Shown here: piece by piece, positions 1-11,516 of the stretch
Position numbering within the stretch: the first letter of the stretch is position 1
Layout: every line of letters starts with the position of its first letter
Assembly (NCBI RefSeq): GCF_011397635.1
Contig: NC_064773.1
Coordinates: forward strand, 4,484,782-4,548,781
DNA length: 64,000 nt
From: Epinephelus fuscoguttatus
Lineage: Eukaryota > Chordata > Actinopteri > Perciformes > Serranidae
Direction: 5' to 3'
Position numbers and translations under genes: made by a program
The notes under the pieces: model-generated
The model's database searches: none
Told to the model about the DNA's origin: nothing
Seen by the model: only the letters and a program-made list of their open reading frames with translations

Positions 1-272
1 ATTACAGTATACAAAGACTGGACACTACAACGGCATAAATATCCCACAATGCAATGTGGTAATGACAACAACATTCATCACAGACAAAGGCAGACAACGA
101 CCAAGACAACTCTGTAACGTCAGTAATGCTTAAATTCAACCTTAACTACACGATTTTGCTTTCCTGTTGATCAATGTAAGATATTTGTAAAATTATTTTT
201 GAAGTACCAGTAGAGCTGAGGTTAGCATGGGTTACCATGGTTACTAGAGCTGGGTTTCAGTACTCAACCTAA

Positions 273-537
273 AGGGGGCGATCACACAGAAATGAGACTC
301 TAGAGACACGGACGCTTCAAAGATGCTTGAAACGCTGGAAGCTACTGGCGTCTGACGCTCAAAAAGTTGAAAATATTTTAACATTTCAGCGTCTACGCAC
401 GTCTAAAAAGAAGCGTCTACAAAAACGCCCATCTAAAAAGACGCTTGAACGCAGGTCAGATGCGCTGTATCATAGGAAAACAATGGTTTTACTGGCATCG
501 CGTTTCTGGTGTTTCATCTCGGTGTGATCGCTCCCTA
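273..537. mobile_element. Short TIR element (MITE)
   Basis: The left end reads AGGGGGCGATCACAC and the right end, reverse-complemented, reads AGGGAGCGATCACAC, giving imperfect terminal inverted repeats about 265 bp apart. The interior is rich in the motif GACGC/GCGTC and has no transposase reading frame. This fits a non-autonomous DNA transposon. A clear target-site duplication was not found, so the superfamily is left open. Confidence 0.55.
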
Positions 538-664
538 AGGTATCAACAGAAATAACCCAGTGTCAAGAAATATCAAATAAGGGTGTGCCACATCATCTTG
601 TTTACGAAAATTCATATCGTGATGCTCACGATAATTGGACTTGTTGACATATTGATGTCTTAAG

Positions 665-1081
665 TACTATTCGGACGGGATTAGTTTTACATAGGGATGT
701 GGACTAATGTCAGTTTACCACAGCATGTCTGTAATGTGGTCTCCCACGTAGGGCTTTACGATTAGAAGAATGTTCGCTATCACGACTGCCGACAACACCA
801 AGTGCTTCTTCAAGCTCCTCCATCATCGGAAAAAAGCGGGGAAATGGTTGTAAACAGGACGTGACAAAATATTTACATACGTTTCTACAGAGGATCACGT
901 TCGCGCGGGATTATTATTACCCGAGGTGTTTTCTCCGGACTGTTTTACAGAAGGTAAAAGTCGCCTCAATTTTTACTGACATTAATGATTACAGACATGG
1001 CGCGTTCGGACGGGACAAAAATCCCTGGTAATAATTACTTAACCCCACGTCTCCATGTTAAACTAATCCCGTCTGAGTAGG
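665..1081. mobile_element. Non-autonomous DNA transposon with ~36-bp inverted ends
   Basis: The left end contains GACGGGATTAGTTTTACAT and the right end, reverse-complemented, contains GACGGGATTAGTTTAACAT; similarity continues outward on both sides, so the inverted ends are about 36 bp. The interior (about 420 bp in all) has only a short minus-strand frame at 710-898 with no recognisable domain. Superfamily not assigned. Confidence 0.6.
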
Positions 1082-1111
1082 GCTGTACTGTTACCCACGG
1101 CAACAACAAGC

Positions 1112-1261
1112 ATGGCTGAAAATGAAATTATTTCCGACCCTGCGGTCGTTCCAAAAAGAGGAGCAGCTTCAGTAGTGTGGAATAAACTGTGGCGTCCTGA
1201 ATGTTTCATGAGGCAGCAGCACAGCGTCTCTCCCTCTCCTCTCTCGCCGTGTCGCCAGTGA
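1112..1261 (+). pseudogene. Fragment resembling the N-terminus of a BED-finger (hAT-type) protein
   Basis: A 49-codon frame starts MAENEIIS and contains KRGAASVVWNKL, which resembles the start of a BED zinc finger as found in hAT transposases and domesticated ZBED proteins. The two cysteines and the histidine pair that complete a BED finger do not follow, and the frame stops at 1259-1261. It directly abuts the TIR element ending near 1081. I read it as a transposon-derived scrap rather than a working gene; the match is by eye only. Confidence 0.3.
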
Positions 1262-2208
1262 TTTTGTCATAAACATTTGGTAATGCAAACCTACGTGTAA
1301 AAACTCCATATATGTGACTGTGTAATAGTTGTGGTATCATAACAGCCTGTCACAGGTTACAGCGTGATGATTAGAGGAGAAATGGCAGAGCATAAAGGTC
1401 CAGGTGGGAGAACAACTCATTTAGGATCAGGTTCGTCCCCAAAGAAATCCAGAGCATCAGATACTTCATTTTGTGCCTTGACTGCATCAATCTACGGTGG
1501 AAACGTCACGTCACTTCTGCTTCAACTGTTACAGTAGCTTCTTCCTGTTTCATAGCAGACCAGTTACAGGTGCTTTGAGGACACACACAGCCACCACCTG
1601 CTTTACTGAAGGAACTGCTGCATCAGTGAGTCACGTTCTGGCACTCTGTCATCGAAAGACTTTCATGTTTTTATTGGAGGGTGCAAATGCTTCAGATGAT
1701 CTGAAGTCTGAGGGGGGCGTGTCCCCTGAGTCCCCCCAGGATCTACGCCTGTGCTGCTCCTGGTTTCATTTAAATCAGTGTCAATAATGTCACACATATT
1801 TGTGTATATATACTTATATATATACTTCCTGTTTAGGCATATAAATGGTTTTTATGACTGGGAACTTGTACTGTGAACCTTTGCACATTCCTGCACACAA
1901 CTGCTCAGATTGTCTGTCTTTTTTCAACATATATGTTAAGAAAAAACATAAGAGAAGAAGTATTAAGTATTTTTGTGTTTTTGTTTAGTTTTATAACCAT
2001 TATTTATTTTTTATGTAATGCCATATATTCTGTACACGTTTGTGCACCTTGTTAAATGTTTAAAATCAATAAATATATGCTTAAAAAAATCATAAGCTGT
2101 TTTAAGTTTTCAAGCTTCCTTTAGTAACTTATTTTTATGTATATCCATGTCTCCTACTGTATGATTATTTTGTTTATTTGCTACTTATGTTAAAAATAAA
2201 CTGCTGAA
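1262..2208. other. Intergenic, no gene recognised
   Basis: AT-rich sequence with short open frames only. I see no splice-bounded exon, RNA gene or clear transposon end here. Confidence 0.4.
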
Positions 2209-2995
2209 CTAACTCATATTTTTATTGTAAATTTTTGCTATTTTATCCACGTTTCCTGTCTTTTTTTGCTTATTTATCTTTTATTTCTCCTCCTATGTTT
2301 ATTCTTTATTTTAGTTTTATTATTTTACATATGTATATTTTTTCCACAGTGTATTTATTTTACATTATCATTTATTTATTTATTTATTTATTTTGTAACA
2401 ACTATTATTAGTCACGTTTTTTTGTCTGTCTCCTATTGTATTATTATTTTGTTTATTTGCCACTTACATGTTCAAAATAAACTACAAAGCTAACTAACTC
2501 ATTTTTTTATTGTCAATTTTTCCTATTTTTTTCCGTGTTTCCTGTCTGTTTTTGCTTATTTATCTTTTATTTTCTCTTCCTGTGTTTATTTCTTTGCACC
2601 AAACAGAGACAAATACCTTAAATTTGAACATTTACTTGGCAGTAAACCTGATTCTGATCATAATAAAAGACTGAGAGGGGGTCACTGCAAATATTAATAT
2701 AAATATTATTAGTTAATGACATGAAGCAGCAGAGACAGACTGCTACTAACTCGTATTTTTATTGTCAATTTTTCCTATTGTATCCATGTTTTCTGACTGT
2801 TTTTGCTCATTTATCTTTTATTTTCTCTTCCTGTGTTTATTTCTTTGCACCAAACAGAGACAAATTCCTTAAATATGAAACCCACTTGACAATAAACCTG
2901 ATTCTGATCATATTAAAAGACTGACACAGAGCCCTCAGCAACACACAACCTCGATTACCTCCTAAAAACACCACAAATATTAATATAAATATTAT
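2209..2995 (+). repeat. Three imperfect tandem copies of a LINE-like 3' tail
   Basis: Three units of about 280, 256 and 250 bp begin near 2209, 2489 and 2745. Each starts around CTAACTCATTTTTTTATTGT and contains the phrases GTTTCCTGTCTG, TTTATCTTTTATTTTCTC and, in the last two, CACCAAACAGAGACAAAT followed by AATAAACCTGATTCTGATCA. The latter resembles the 3' end of fish non-LTR retrotransposons. The last two units also share the segment AATATTAATATAAATATTAT. Tandem duplication of a LINE tail is the simplest reading. Confidence 0.5.
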
Positions 2996-3087
2996 TAGCT
3001 AATGATATGAGGCAGCAGAGACACCGACACCAACTCCTGCAGCAGCTGTGGATGTGAAACCATGTTGTTCAGACAGATGAGGTTTCT

Positions 3088-3090
<3 letters not shown>

Positions 3091-3132
<42 letters not shown>
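3091..3132. repeat. (GT)n microsatellite
   Basis: About 21 uninterrupted GT units. Confidence 0.95.
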
Positions 3133-3133
<1 letters not shown>

Positions 3134-3454
3134 ATCCTCAGTGATGCTGACAGACATGCAGGACTCAGTGAGGCTGCAGCCGACTGACCCACTTTCTGCA
3201 GGACAAAACGAGCTGCTGGCTGCCTCACTAACCGACCTGCGGTGCCACAACGCGTCCGTCTCACCGACACATCCACCGACACACACTCCAGCCATCACTA
3301 ATCACCTCTTACACAACTTCTCCATTAACCCAGATCCATTTTATCTGCTGTGTTTTCCACAACACAAAGCCTCACACACAGACTGGAGCTGCTGCTGCTG
3401 CTCATCCAGACAGGCGGCCACAATCACTCCACATTCAGCCCAAATAAAGGCGTC

Positions 3455-3960
3455 CTTACCGGGGTAAAGCAGAGCAGCCCCAGCGTCAGAAGCAGCGGGG
3501 AAAGCAGCATAGTGTCTCCGTGTCAAACAGCGTCTCTGTGCTCCGGGTTTGTCCTCTCAGTCTGCTGCGCATCCAAACAATGGCGATTTTTCTGCTGCAT
3601 CGGAGCGCGATGCTCCCGCTCAGCGCACGGATTCAGTTTGCGCTTCGTTGCCGCTCCGCAGCTCCTAACTGCACGCCATCACCTTCATCAGCCTCTTCGT
3701 CACTGTCGTTGTTATCATCACCTGTAGTGCGTTTCGCAGCTCGAACCCGGACCTGCGGTGGTTGAGAGGAATCAGGCCGGGCTCCGGCGTCCACGCCGCG
3801 GCCTGGAGACGAGCAGGAGGTCGGTGTCGGTCAGCGGTGATGAAGCTGATGCTGCTGCTGCTGCTGCTGCGCGGCGTCGCCCCGCCCTGCGCTCCGGAGG
3901 CTGCATGGAGACACACACGGGTCCTCCCCCTCCTCCTCATCATCATCATCTTCATCCTCT
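3455..3960. promoter_or_regulatory. CpG-rich segment, candidate promoter
   Basis: In contrast to the AT-rich flanks this 500-bp stretch is visibly GC-rich and holds many CpGs, for example around 3600-3660 and 3760-3900. It overlaps and lies upstream (on the minus strand) of the candidate signal-peptide exon at 3460-3510. It also contains a (CTG)n run at 3847-3870. No TATA box was identified. Confidence 0.5.
3460..3510 (-). CDS. Candidate first coding exon (signal peptide) of an unidentified gene
   Basis: On the minus strand an ATG at 3510-3508 opens 17 codons, MLLSPLLLTLGLLCFTP, followed at once by a good splice donor (CCG then GTAAGG) at 3459-3458, phase 0. The peptide has the look of an eukaryotic signal sequence: very short n-region, long leucine-rich core. 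It sits at the edge of a CpG-rich segment, as first exons often do. The rest of the gene would lie below position 3460 or outside the window; I found no convincing second exon, so the product cannot be named. A chance hydrophobic frame cannot be excluded. Confidence 0.4.
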
Positions 3961-4185
3961 CCAGCATTACAGCATGCACTCACTGGGAACCGGCACGAGA
4001 CATGAGAAGACACCGAGAAACACCTTTTATAACCAACAGACTGAAGAGTGTCTGAATATATTTACTCAAATACTGAATTTAATAACCTACAAATATGAGA
4101 TACTTATACTTTAAATGAGTATTTACATTTTCTGCCACTTTATATTTCTACTCCTCAACATCTCAGAGGGAAATGTTACAGTTGT

Positions 4186-4230
4186 GACACATTCTCACTC
4201 CCAACGCGTCAAATATTGACGCTTGGTCAC
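4186..4230 (+). repeat. Head fragment of the four-copy dispersed repeat
   Basis: CACATTCTCACTCCCAACG followed by CGCTTGGTCAC matches the beginnings of the copies at 19535, 53425 and 63058. The match stops where the Tc1-like element begins at 4231. Confidence 0.5.
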
Positions 4231-4972
4231 TCACCAGCCATTTTATTAGGTACACCTGTTCAACTGCTCCTTAACGCATCACGTGGCAGCAGCTCAATGC
4301 ATTTAGTCATGTAGACATGCTGAAGTTCAAACCAGCATCACAATGATGAAGAAAGGTGATTAAGTTACTTTGAAAGTGGCATGGTTGTTGGTGCCAGACG
4401 GGCTGGTCTGAGTATTTACTGGGATTTTCAGCACAACCATCTCTAGGGTTTACAGAGGATGGTCCCAAAAAGAGAAAATATCCAGTGAGCCAAAATGCCT
4501 TGTTGATGCCAGAGGTCAGAGGAGAATGGCCAGACTGGTTCAAGATGATAGAAAGGCAACAGGAAGTCAAATAAGCACTGGTTCCAACCAAGGTGTGCAG
4601 AAGAGCATCTCTGAAGCAACAACACCTTGTCCAACCTTGAAGCAGATGGGCTACAGCAGCAGAAGACCACACCAGGTGCCACTCCTGTCAGCTAACAACA
4701 GGAAACTGAGGCTACAATTCACACGGGTTTTCTCACCAAAACTGGACAATAGAAGATTGGAAAAACCACATTCAGATGGAAGCATGGATCCATCCTGCCT
4801 TGTATCAACGCTTCAGGCTGCTGCTGCTGCTGGTGGTGTAATGGTGTGGGGGAGATTTTCTTAGTACCAACTGAGGAATGTTTCCAGCACCTTGTTGAAT
4901 CTGTGACACCAGGAATTAAAAAGGGGGTCCCGCCTGGTACCAGCAAGGTGTACCTAATAAAGTGGCTGGTGA
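4231..4972 (+). mobile_element. Tc1/mariner-like transposon relic
   Basis: Inverted ends of about 27 bp face each other: 4231-4257 contains TTTATTAGGTACACCT and 4946-4972 contains AGGTGTACCTAATAAAGT, with one mismatch over the full arm. Between them lie decayed pieces of a Tc1-type transposase: a helix-turn-helix-like part around 4375-4500, which translates with words such as VVGARRAGLS, and a C-terminal part ending in GGVMVWGRFS near 4835-4862. The latter is the conserved GGxMVWG block of Tc1 transposases. Frameshifts and stops break the frame and the element is shorter than an intact Tc1 (about 1.6 kb), so it is inactive. A TA target duplication is not evident at the chosen ends. Confidence 0.75.
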
Positions 4973-6560
4973 ATCTATGTCCTCAAAAAGGTTTTTCTTT
5001 CTCTTTTCATTTTTTTTAAATGGTCAGTGCTATCCAAAATAAAATGATATGCTTTTTCTACATAAGCTACATTTTTATCAGACATGCAGTGATGATTGTT
5101 GGATAATGATTATATCTTTGTGTTTGACATGTCATATTATTTGTAACACTGATTCTCTGTAATATGTAATATGATCATTTACAGACACTGACTGTTATCC
5201 TGTCACTCCCACATATACAGTTCATTTAATTTTAATTAAATCTTTTACATTTTTATCAGTGTAATTGTCTGATTTTATTTCATTATGGTCCCGATTTGTA
5301 TGTGTGTGTGTGTTCCTGATTGAACCATGTAAAGCGCTTTGTAACTTTGTTTTAATGTATAAAGTTTATCACAATTTTTATTTCCAAGGCTGAGTTTTTT
5401 ATATTTAATATTTAATTTCATGTCTTCACTGGTTTGTCTTCTGTTTGACTGAAACACTCCTCTGCTGCTCTCTGTCTGTCTTCACCTCTCTCATCAGATC
5501 TGAGTGACGTCATGTGTTCATGTTTAAACTGTTTGTTCAGGTTATTCATGACGTCAGTCTGCCCCCTGCCGGCTGGAGCTGTGAACACACGGCAGAACGC
5601 CCCCTGCAGATGAAACGACTCATGACACCTGCAGAGGAAACAATCCAAACTGGAGCTCTTACATGTGATATATTTCATTTTTAGATTTTAACTTCTGCAC
5701 TATTTCATGTCTCCGATTCTCACTTTCATTTGTAAGATTTTTTTTTTATATTTAATGAGAACTGTTGGAGGAAGCTTGAGGTCGGTGACTGCTTCTCCAA
5801 AGCTGCTGTGCATGTGCTTATAAATAACTTAATCATAAATCTTTCTGCACAGTTTTATTACTTCTAATTCCCAACATATCTGCTCTGCACTCTGTGTGAC
5901 GCACTGCTGAGCTGCAGCTAACATTTACTTCTATCACTGATTAATCTGCAGGTTATTTTTCTCAATTATTCAACTGTTTGTTTCATAAAACTGTCGTCAG
6001 ATGTTTTGTTTTGTCCGACCAACATTTTAAAACACAAATATTTTCAGTTTACTGAAATCTGACACATGATAATTTAATAAATTAAATTACAAATTATCAT
6101 ATATCAAGGTTACTAATAAAAATATGAACCCTTTTAAACCTAGACTGACACACGTTTTCTTGTGCTGCGTTCAGATGCCTCTCACAAGCGCTTAAACTTT
6201 AAAATAATAATTCACAACTTCAAACAGCTAAAATATGTGTTAACAGCTTTTCAAATCTAAATCTAACAGTATGTGTTGATAACACTTGTACTGCTATATT
6301 CATCTTTATTCTAAAATATATCTTTTAATTGACATCTCGGCCCTTTAAAGATGAGTCCCAGATTTTGTCAACTACAATAACATCATTTAATCAGGCATAA
6401 AAGATGTCAGCTGCCTCACAAGGACTCCTGTCTCACTTCCTGGTTTCCAAAAGGGCGGGAATGTACTGTAATAATTTTTGTTAAATTATTATCGCTCTCT
6501 GTTTTTGTGCAGTTTACTTATTTTATGTAATTTCATGTACCATACACACATATACACACA
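4973..6560. other. Intergenic, AT-rich, no gene recognised
   Basis: No exon or RNA gene recognised. The only marked features are two consensus CRE sites at 5505 and 5549 (listed separately). Confidence 0.4.
5505..5556. promoter_or_regulatory. Pair of consensus CRE sites (TGACGTCA)
   Basis: Two perfect palindromic TGACGTCA octamers lie at 5505-5512 and 5549-5556, 44 bp apart. This is the CREB/ATF consensus. An octamer is expected about once per 65 kb by chance in even-composition DNA, so a close pair stands out. Function is inferred only. Confidence 0.35.
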
Positions 6561-6646
6561 CACTGATGACATGTCCTGATGCTTCCTGTTTGCACTCTGT
6601 CCCTCTGCTGCTGCAATGTTGCAAATTTCTCCACTGTGGGACGTCT

Positions 6647-7200
6647 CGTCTCGCCTCGTCTCATCTTATCTTGTCTTATCTTGTCTTATTTCGTCCCATC
6701 TTATCTTGTCTTATCTTGTCTTGTATTGTCTTATCTTATTTCATCTCATCTTGTCTCATCTCATCTCGTCTAATCTTGTCTTATCTTGTCTCATCTTATC
6801 TTATCTTGTCTTGTCCTGTCTTGTATTGTCTTATCTTGTCTTATTTTGTCTCATCTTATCTTGTCTTGTATTGTATTATCTTATTTTGTCTCATCTTGTC
6901 TCGTCTCATCTCATCTTATCTTGTCTTATTTCGTCTCATCTTATCTTGTCTTATCTCGTCTCATCTTATCTTGTCTTGTCCTGTCTTGTATTGTCTTGTC
7001 TTATCTTGTTTTTCTTTTATCTTGTCTCGTCTTATCTTGTTTTTTTCCCTTGTCTTATCTTGTCTCGTCTTATCTTGTCTTATCTTGTCTCGTCTTGTCT
7101 CATCCTATCTCGCCTTGTCTCGTCTTATCTTGTTTTATCTCGTTTCATCTCATCTTATTTCGTCTCATCTTATCTCGTTTTATCTCACCTTATCTTAAAT
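6647..7200 (+). repeat. Degenerate pentanucleotide array (TCTTR/TCTCR)n
   Basis: About 550 bp built almost entirely from five-base words TCTTA, TCTTG, TCTCA and TCTCG with occasional TTTCG and TATTG variants. Because the period is 5, all three plus-strand frames stay open over most of it, giving artefactual Leu/Ser/Ile/Val-rich frames. Confidence 0.9.
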
Positions 7201-7682
7201 GATATTGCTATCAGGTGTGTCTCAGCCCTCAAACTAAATAACAATTATAGTTAAAAAATAAATTTAAAAAATTCGCAAGTGGCATTGAGAGAACTCTGAA
7301 AAATAAAATGGCTCCTCACTACGACTGCAGTGACGTTAATAAATGTATTTTCAATCAACTTCCTAAGACGTCAGCTCCATCAGATCTACATCCACCATGT
7401 AGGCTATTCAAAAATAAAACAATCAATCAGTCCCTGGCAGCCATTTACAAGGTTTAATGGTCAAGACTTTGATCTTTTAATGTATTTACTCAGACTAATT
7501 GAAGAGTAAAAAACAAACAAACAAACAAACAATAAATAAATAAGGCTTTGTTATATGCACCTCTGAAACCAAATCTTCACCCTCACAATGAACAGAGTTC
7601 CAGTGTACTGCTGATGTTTTTAAAAATCTGTATTTATTTATGACTCCTTTGTTTTCCTCCTGCTCTGTTGTTAATAAAGATC

Positions 7683-7685
<3 letters not shown>

Positions 7686-7768
<83 letters not shown>

Positions 7769-7790
7769 TGTGTGTGTGTGTGTGTGTGTG
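7686..7790. repeat. Compound (TG)n(AG)n(TG)n microsatellite
   Basis: (TG)n to 7724, then (AG)n to about 7766, then (TG)n to 7790. Confidence 0.95.
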
Positions 7791-7860
7791 ATTAATCTGC
7801 AGGTTTAACAAACAGCCTGTAACTCTGCTGCCAGCTGATTGTTTGTGCGTTCGTGCATGC

Positions 7861-7918
<58 letters not shown>
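7861..7918. repeat. (GT)n microsatellite
   Basis: About 28 GT units, 70 bp after the previous compound repeat. Confidence 0.95.
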
Positions 7919-7921
<3 letters not shown>

Positions 7922-8034
7922 GAGTCTTCTAGGAACCCATTTTCAGTCCCTGGGGTGACAGAGTTCAGTGTGTGTGTTTTTACTATCACAGGTCTTTATA
8001 GTCGGTTGATTAAAGGACCAGTCCGCAGCTTTTT

Positions 8035-8205
8035 TTTTTTTTTTAAGATATTTTTCCAGGCCCTTTTGCCTTTAATCGACGGGACAGTTGTTGGTGTGAC
8101 AGGTGCCAAGAGGAGGGAAAGAGGGTGGGGGGGGCAACATGCTGCGGCAAGGACAGGGCCCCTGCTCATGGGGCTCCACCAGGTGCGCCAATGGGCCCCC
8201 TGTCT
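8035..8205 (-). mobile_element. tRNA-derived SINE, minus strand
   Basis: On the minus strand the element ends in a poly-A tract (plus-strand T-run at 8031-8044) preceded by AGGCAAAAGGGCCTGG. It is flanked by a short direct repeat GCAGCTTTTT at 8025-8034 and 8206-8215. Its tail half matches the SINEs at 33525-33713 and 61616-61796. Its head, around GGCGCACCTGGTGGAGC, differs from theirs, suggesting a subfamily or a rearranged head. Confidence 0.65.
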
Positions 8206-8375
8206 GCAGCTTTTTAACCACATAAACAACATGTTGACTCACATGAACGCAGACGCTGCTGGGTGGGTGATGAGGTGATGGTTCATGGTGTTTGAGGGGA
8301 ACTGGTTCCTCCTGTGAGTTTTACTGTCTCCCAGTAGAGTGTTATTAATAGGATACATATGATAAACATGGGACA

Positions 8376-8830
8376 AATCGTAGGTCACCCCAGTTCTTGC
8401 CTCTTAATCCTGATTTTAAGATTCTTCTAATAACTTTTAAAGCTCAACATGGTTCAGCACTGACTTATATAGCTGATGCTCCAAGTCCTGACCTGAGATC
8501 CTCAAGCCGACCCTCACTAGTCGTCCCTAGATCAAGGCTGTAACTAAAGCGTTTGTCGAGGCTGGTTAGCACATTACCTGTTTTTAAATCATTGCTTAAA
8601 ACATATTTTTGTAAGAAAACTTTCCCTTTTAATGTCTGATTTGTAACTTTTGTGTTTTTTTTCCTTTTGCTCTATTTTTGCGTCTGTAAACACATTTTTT
8701 TTCAGCTCTTCACAGTTCTTTAAAAATTAAATTGTTATTTCTTGTTTTTATATACTTTGTGAAGCACTTTGTAACCCTGTATAGATAAGAAGAATTGAAT
8801 TAAATAAGTGCTATACAAATACAAATATTA
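8376..8830 (+). mobile_element. 5'-truncated LINE fragment (L2/Rex1-like 3' end)
   Basis: Around 8420-8480 the plus strand translates as ILLITFKAQHGSALTYIADA, which resembles the ILLLTYKALNGxAPxYL block near the C-terminus of fish L2/Rex1-group reverse transcriptases. It is followed by a 3' region ending in GTGCTATACAAATACAAAT, the kind of tail these LINEs carry. Frame-breaking changes make it a dead copy. Confidence 0.6.
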
Positions 8831-9094
8831 TGTTACTAGTCTATACCCACTGAGTGCACAGTTGCCCACGTATAGTTACACATGTTGTGTGTTTGAGATA
8901 CAGGTCATAGGAAATTGCAGATTAAATAGTCAACTGAACCCATTAAGAAGAGCAATGTATTCAGACAGAGTGTTTGTGAATTTGATAGTACGATTGCTCT
9001 ATTGAAAGTACAGTAGTACCATTGCCAATAGTGGGATAGTTAGTGGGCTAAAACTGTACATTAGTAGTTGAGGTAGCTCGTTGAAAGGCAGATA

Positions 9095-9870
9095 GTTAAA
9101 GTGTTTAAAAAACATTGGTCCACAGGGGGAGCCACAGCGATCGGTAGCATTTTAGCCATTTTGAAGCATTTTTCTGTTGTTATAGCGCCACCCAGTTGCC
9201 AATTAGAGTTAAATTTCTCCAGTCACCTTGAGGCGTCCTGTTCTACATATCTACCAAGTTTAGTAAAAATCCATATGGCGGTTAGGCCTAGATAAGAAAT
9301 GAGCTCTCTAGCGCCCCCATTTTGTTTGATGGGGTCAATAATGGAGGGGTCCCCTCAGATTATGTGTGGTCATATGCCTACAAAGTTGCGTGGTGATGGG
9401 TGAAACCCTTGAGATGTTCTACACCTTTATGTGATGAGCCACGCCCTCCGCAATATTCATTGCCTTATAGAAGCTCAGTTTTAGGAAGTTTTCCAACTTT
9501 TGCCAAGAGGGAACTTTAGATATTGGTCCCTAGATTATGTTCACCCAGTTTCATGCAGATCGCTCAAACTTCCTAGGAAGAGATCCATTTGAAGTGTTTT
9601 TCAAAAAATTCAAAATGGCGGAGAATCTATATAAACGGAAGTTATGGGTTCTTGAGGCAAATGTGTTCCTCATGAGGAGCGGCATCTCTGTGCAAAGTTT
9701 CATGTCTCTACCACATACGGGGCATGAGATATGCCCATTCAAAGTTTGACATTTCAATGGGTTGCTATAGCGCCCCCCTTTGGCCAATTGATGTAATATT
9801 GCTTCATTGGCATCCTCCCATGACCCTCTACCACTGTGCCAAATTTCACATGGATTGACCAAGTCAGTGA
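9095..9870. repeat. Probable unclassified dispersed repeat
   Basis: The stretch contains repeated phrases such as TAGCGCC and GCCAAATTTCACATGGAT that I associate with a widespread fish repeat. No coding content or clear ends are visible. Classification needs a repeat-library search. Confidence 0.3.
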
Positions 9871-9944
9871 AGAGAAAAATGTGGAACAGACATAGTAAAG
9901 ATAAGATTATCATTGTTATTTTGAGAAAATTGTGCTTGAGTGTT

Positions 9945-10675
9945 TCCATTTCTGTTACTATGTACTTCTACTCCACGACATCTTGGAGGCAAATATTGTA
10001 CTTCATACTGCACGACATCTTTTTTCATAACTTTAGTTACTTTGCAGATTAAGTGTGCGTACATTTCCATCAACAACAAAATGAAACCACTGGGTCTTCA
10101 TATCCTTAGACGTACAGAGCTTTGGTTTGTACAGCCAACATCAGAGCAACTGGCGTGCTTTGCTCGTACCTTCGGTGTCTTTGATTTACTGGAGCTCGCC
10201 AATAAAACACCAAACTCAAGGCTTCAAAACAGGAGTCTGCAACCCAGTGGGTGACATCACCGTAACTATGTCCACTATTTATACAGTCTATGATGTCAAA
10301 ATGATGTCACATGAGATCTTTTGAAGACATTGGATTTTGGTTACTTTACAACAGAACTGAAAACACACAAACTATCAACGTCATCTGTGGTCAGTATCCT
10401 GCCTCACACTGATGCTGGCATTAGACGTGTTGACATTGACTTCTGGTCGCCTGACGTCACAGCCTTAACTCAACCAAATATGAACATCTAACATCGCTGG
10501 TGGTCAAACAATATAAAGTATTCTGAAATGTCCCTTTCTGCATAATCAATACTTTGGATACTTGGAGTATTTTTTGATGCTGATACTTTTGTGTTTTTAC
10601 TCAAATAAAACATTTAAATGCAGAACTTTTACTATTTTTTACAGTGTGTTTTTGGTACTTCCACCACTGGTCTTC
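9945..10675. mobile_element. Probable remnant of a fish DNA transposon with TACTTTTACT-rich ends
   Basis: The left part (GTACTTCTACTCCACGACAT) and the right part (CTCAAATAAAACATTTAAAT ... GGTACTTCCACCACTGG) resemble the two ends of a common teleost DNA element. No transposase is present. The same word family recurs in the 33-bp minisatellite at 13635. Confidence 0.4.
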
Positions 10676-10813
10676 CATGTGTGTGTGTGTGTGTATGTGT
10701 GGTTGATCAGGATCACATGACGCTGCAGTAAACAGATTCATGTTTACCAGATGGACACGTGTAAGGTCAGGAGCTGCCAACAGGAAGTTCCTTTTATGGA
10801 GGGTGACTCATCA

Positions 10814-10817
<4 letters not shown>

Positions 10818-10880
<63 letters not shown>
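10818..10880. repeat. (GT)n microsatellite
   Basis: About 31 GT units. Confidence 0.95.
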
Positions 10881-10883
<3 letters not shown>

Positions 10884-10889
10884 ATGTGT

Positions 10890-11476
10890 TCAAAAATAAT
10901 TTTAGTTCTTAGGATGATAAAAAAAAAAAATCAGAATTGAGAGCACATGTGGAGGTGAAGACACAGCAGTTATATGTAGGATAGTTATTTATTTACTGCA
11001 TTTACTAATGTTTATGTTGTGCATTTAATATTAATGGTCGAATAACTAATATCTTTAATTGTTTTTAGGAGAATATTAATAACTGTAAAGTTTGTTGTGA
11101 GCAGCAGGACGGTGGTCGAGACAAACAGGGATAAAGGAGAGTGAATATTGGACGTATATCGAGTGGACACAAACACACAGACGCCTCATAAATCATCTTG
11201 TTGTTCTGCAGCTGCTGGAGGTGGAAACAAGAAGCTCAAGGTAAAGTGTCAGTCACAATTCCACCTTAAACTATAAGTAAACAAGTTTAAGGAATAAACT
11301 GAACTAACATCAGACACAATGTGTGTGTATGTGTTTTTTTCTCAGTGTAGTTGTTGTTTCCATGTTTACTGTAGTTTGTTGTTGACTGTCTGTCTTTCTG
11401 TCCACTGCTGCTGCTGCTGCAATGACCCACATCACCCTGTAGGGATCAATCAGGTTTAATATAACCCAGAGTGACT

Positions 11477-11516
<40 letters not shown>

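Noticed and set aside
3762-4055. Plus-strand frame beginning with a (CTG)n-encoded leucine run, resembling a signal peptide
   Set aside because: The leucines come from a trinucleotide repeat, and no donor or homologous continuation follows; the minus-strand leader at 3460-3510 is the better candidate.
6566-7254. Leu/Ser-rich 'membrane protein' frames of about 210 residues
   Set aside because: All three frames stay open across the same pentamer array; the hydrophobicity reflects TCTTR words.
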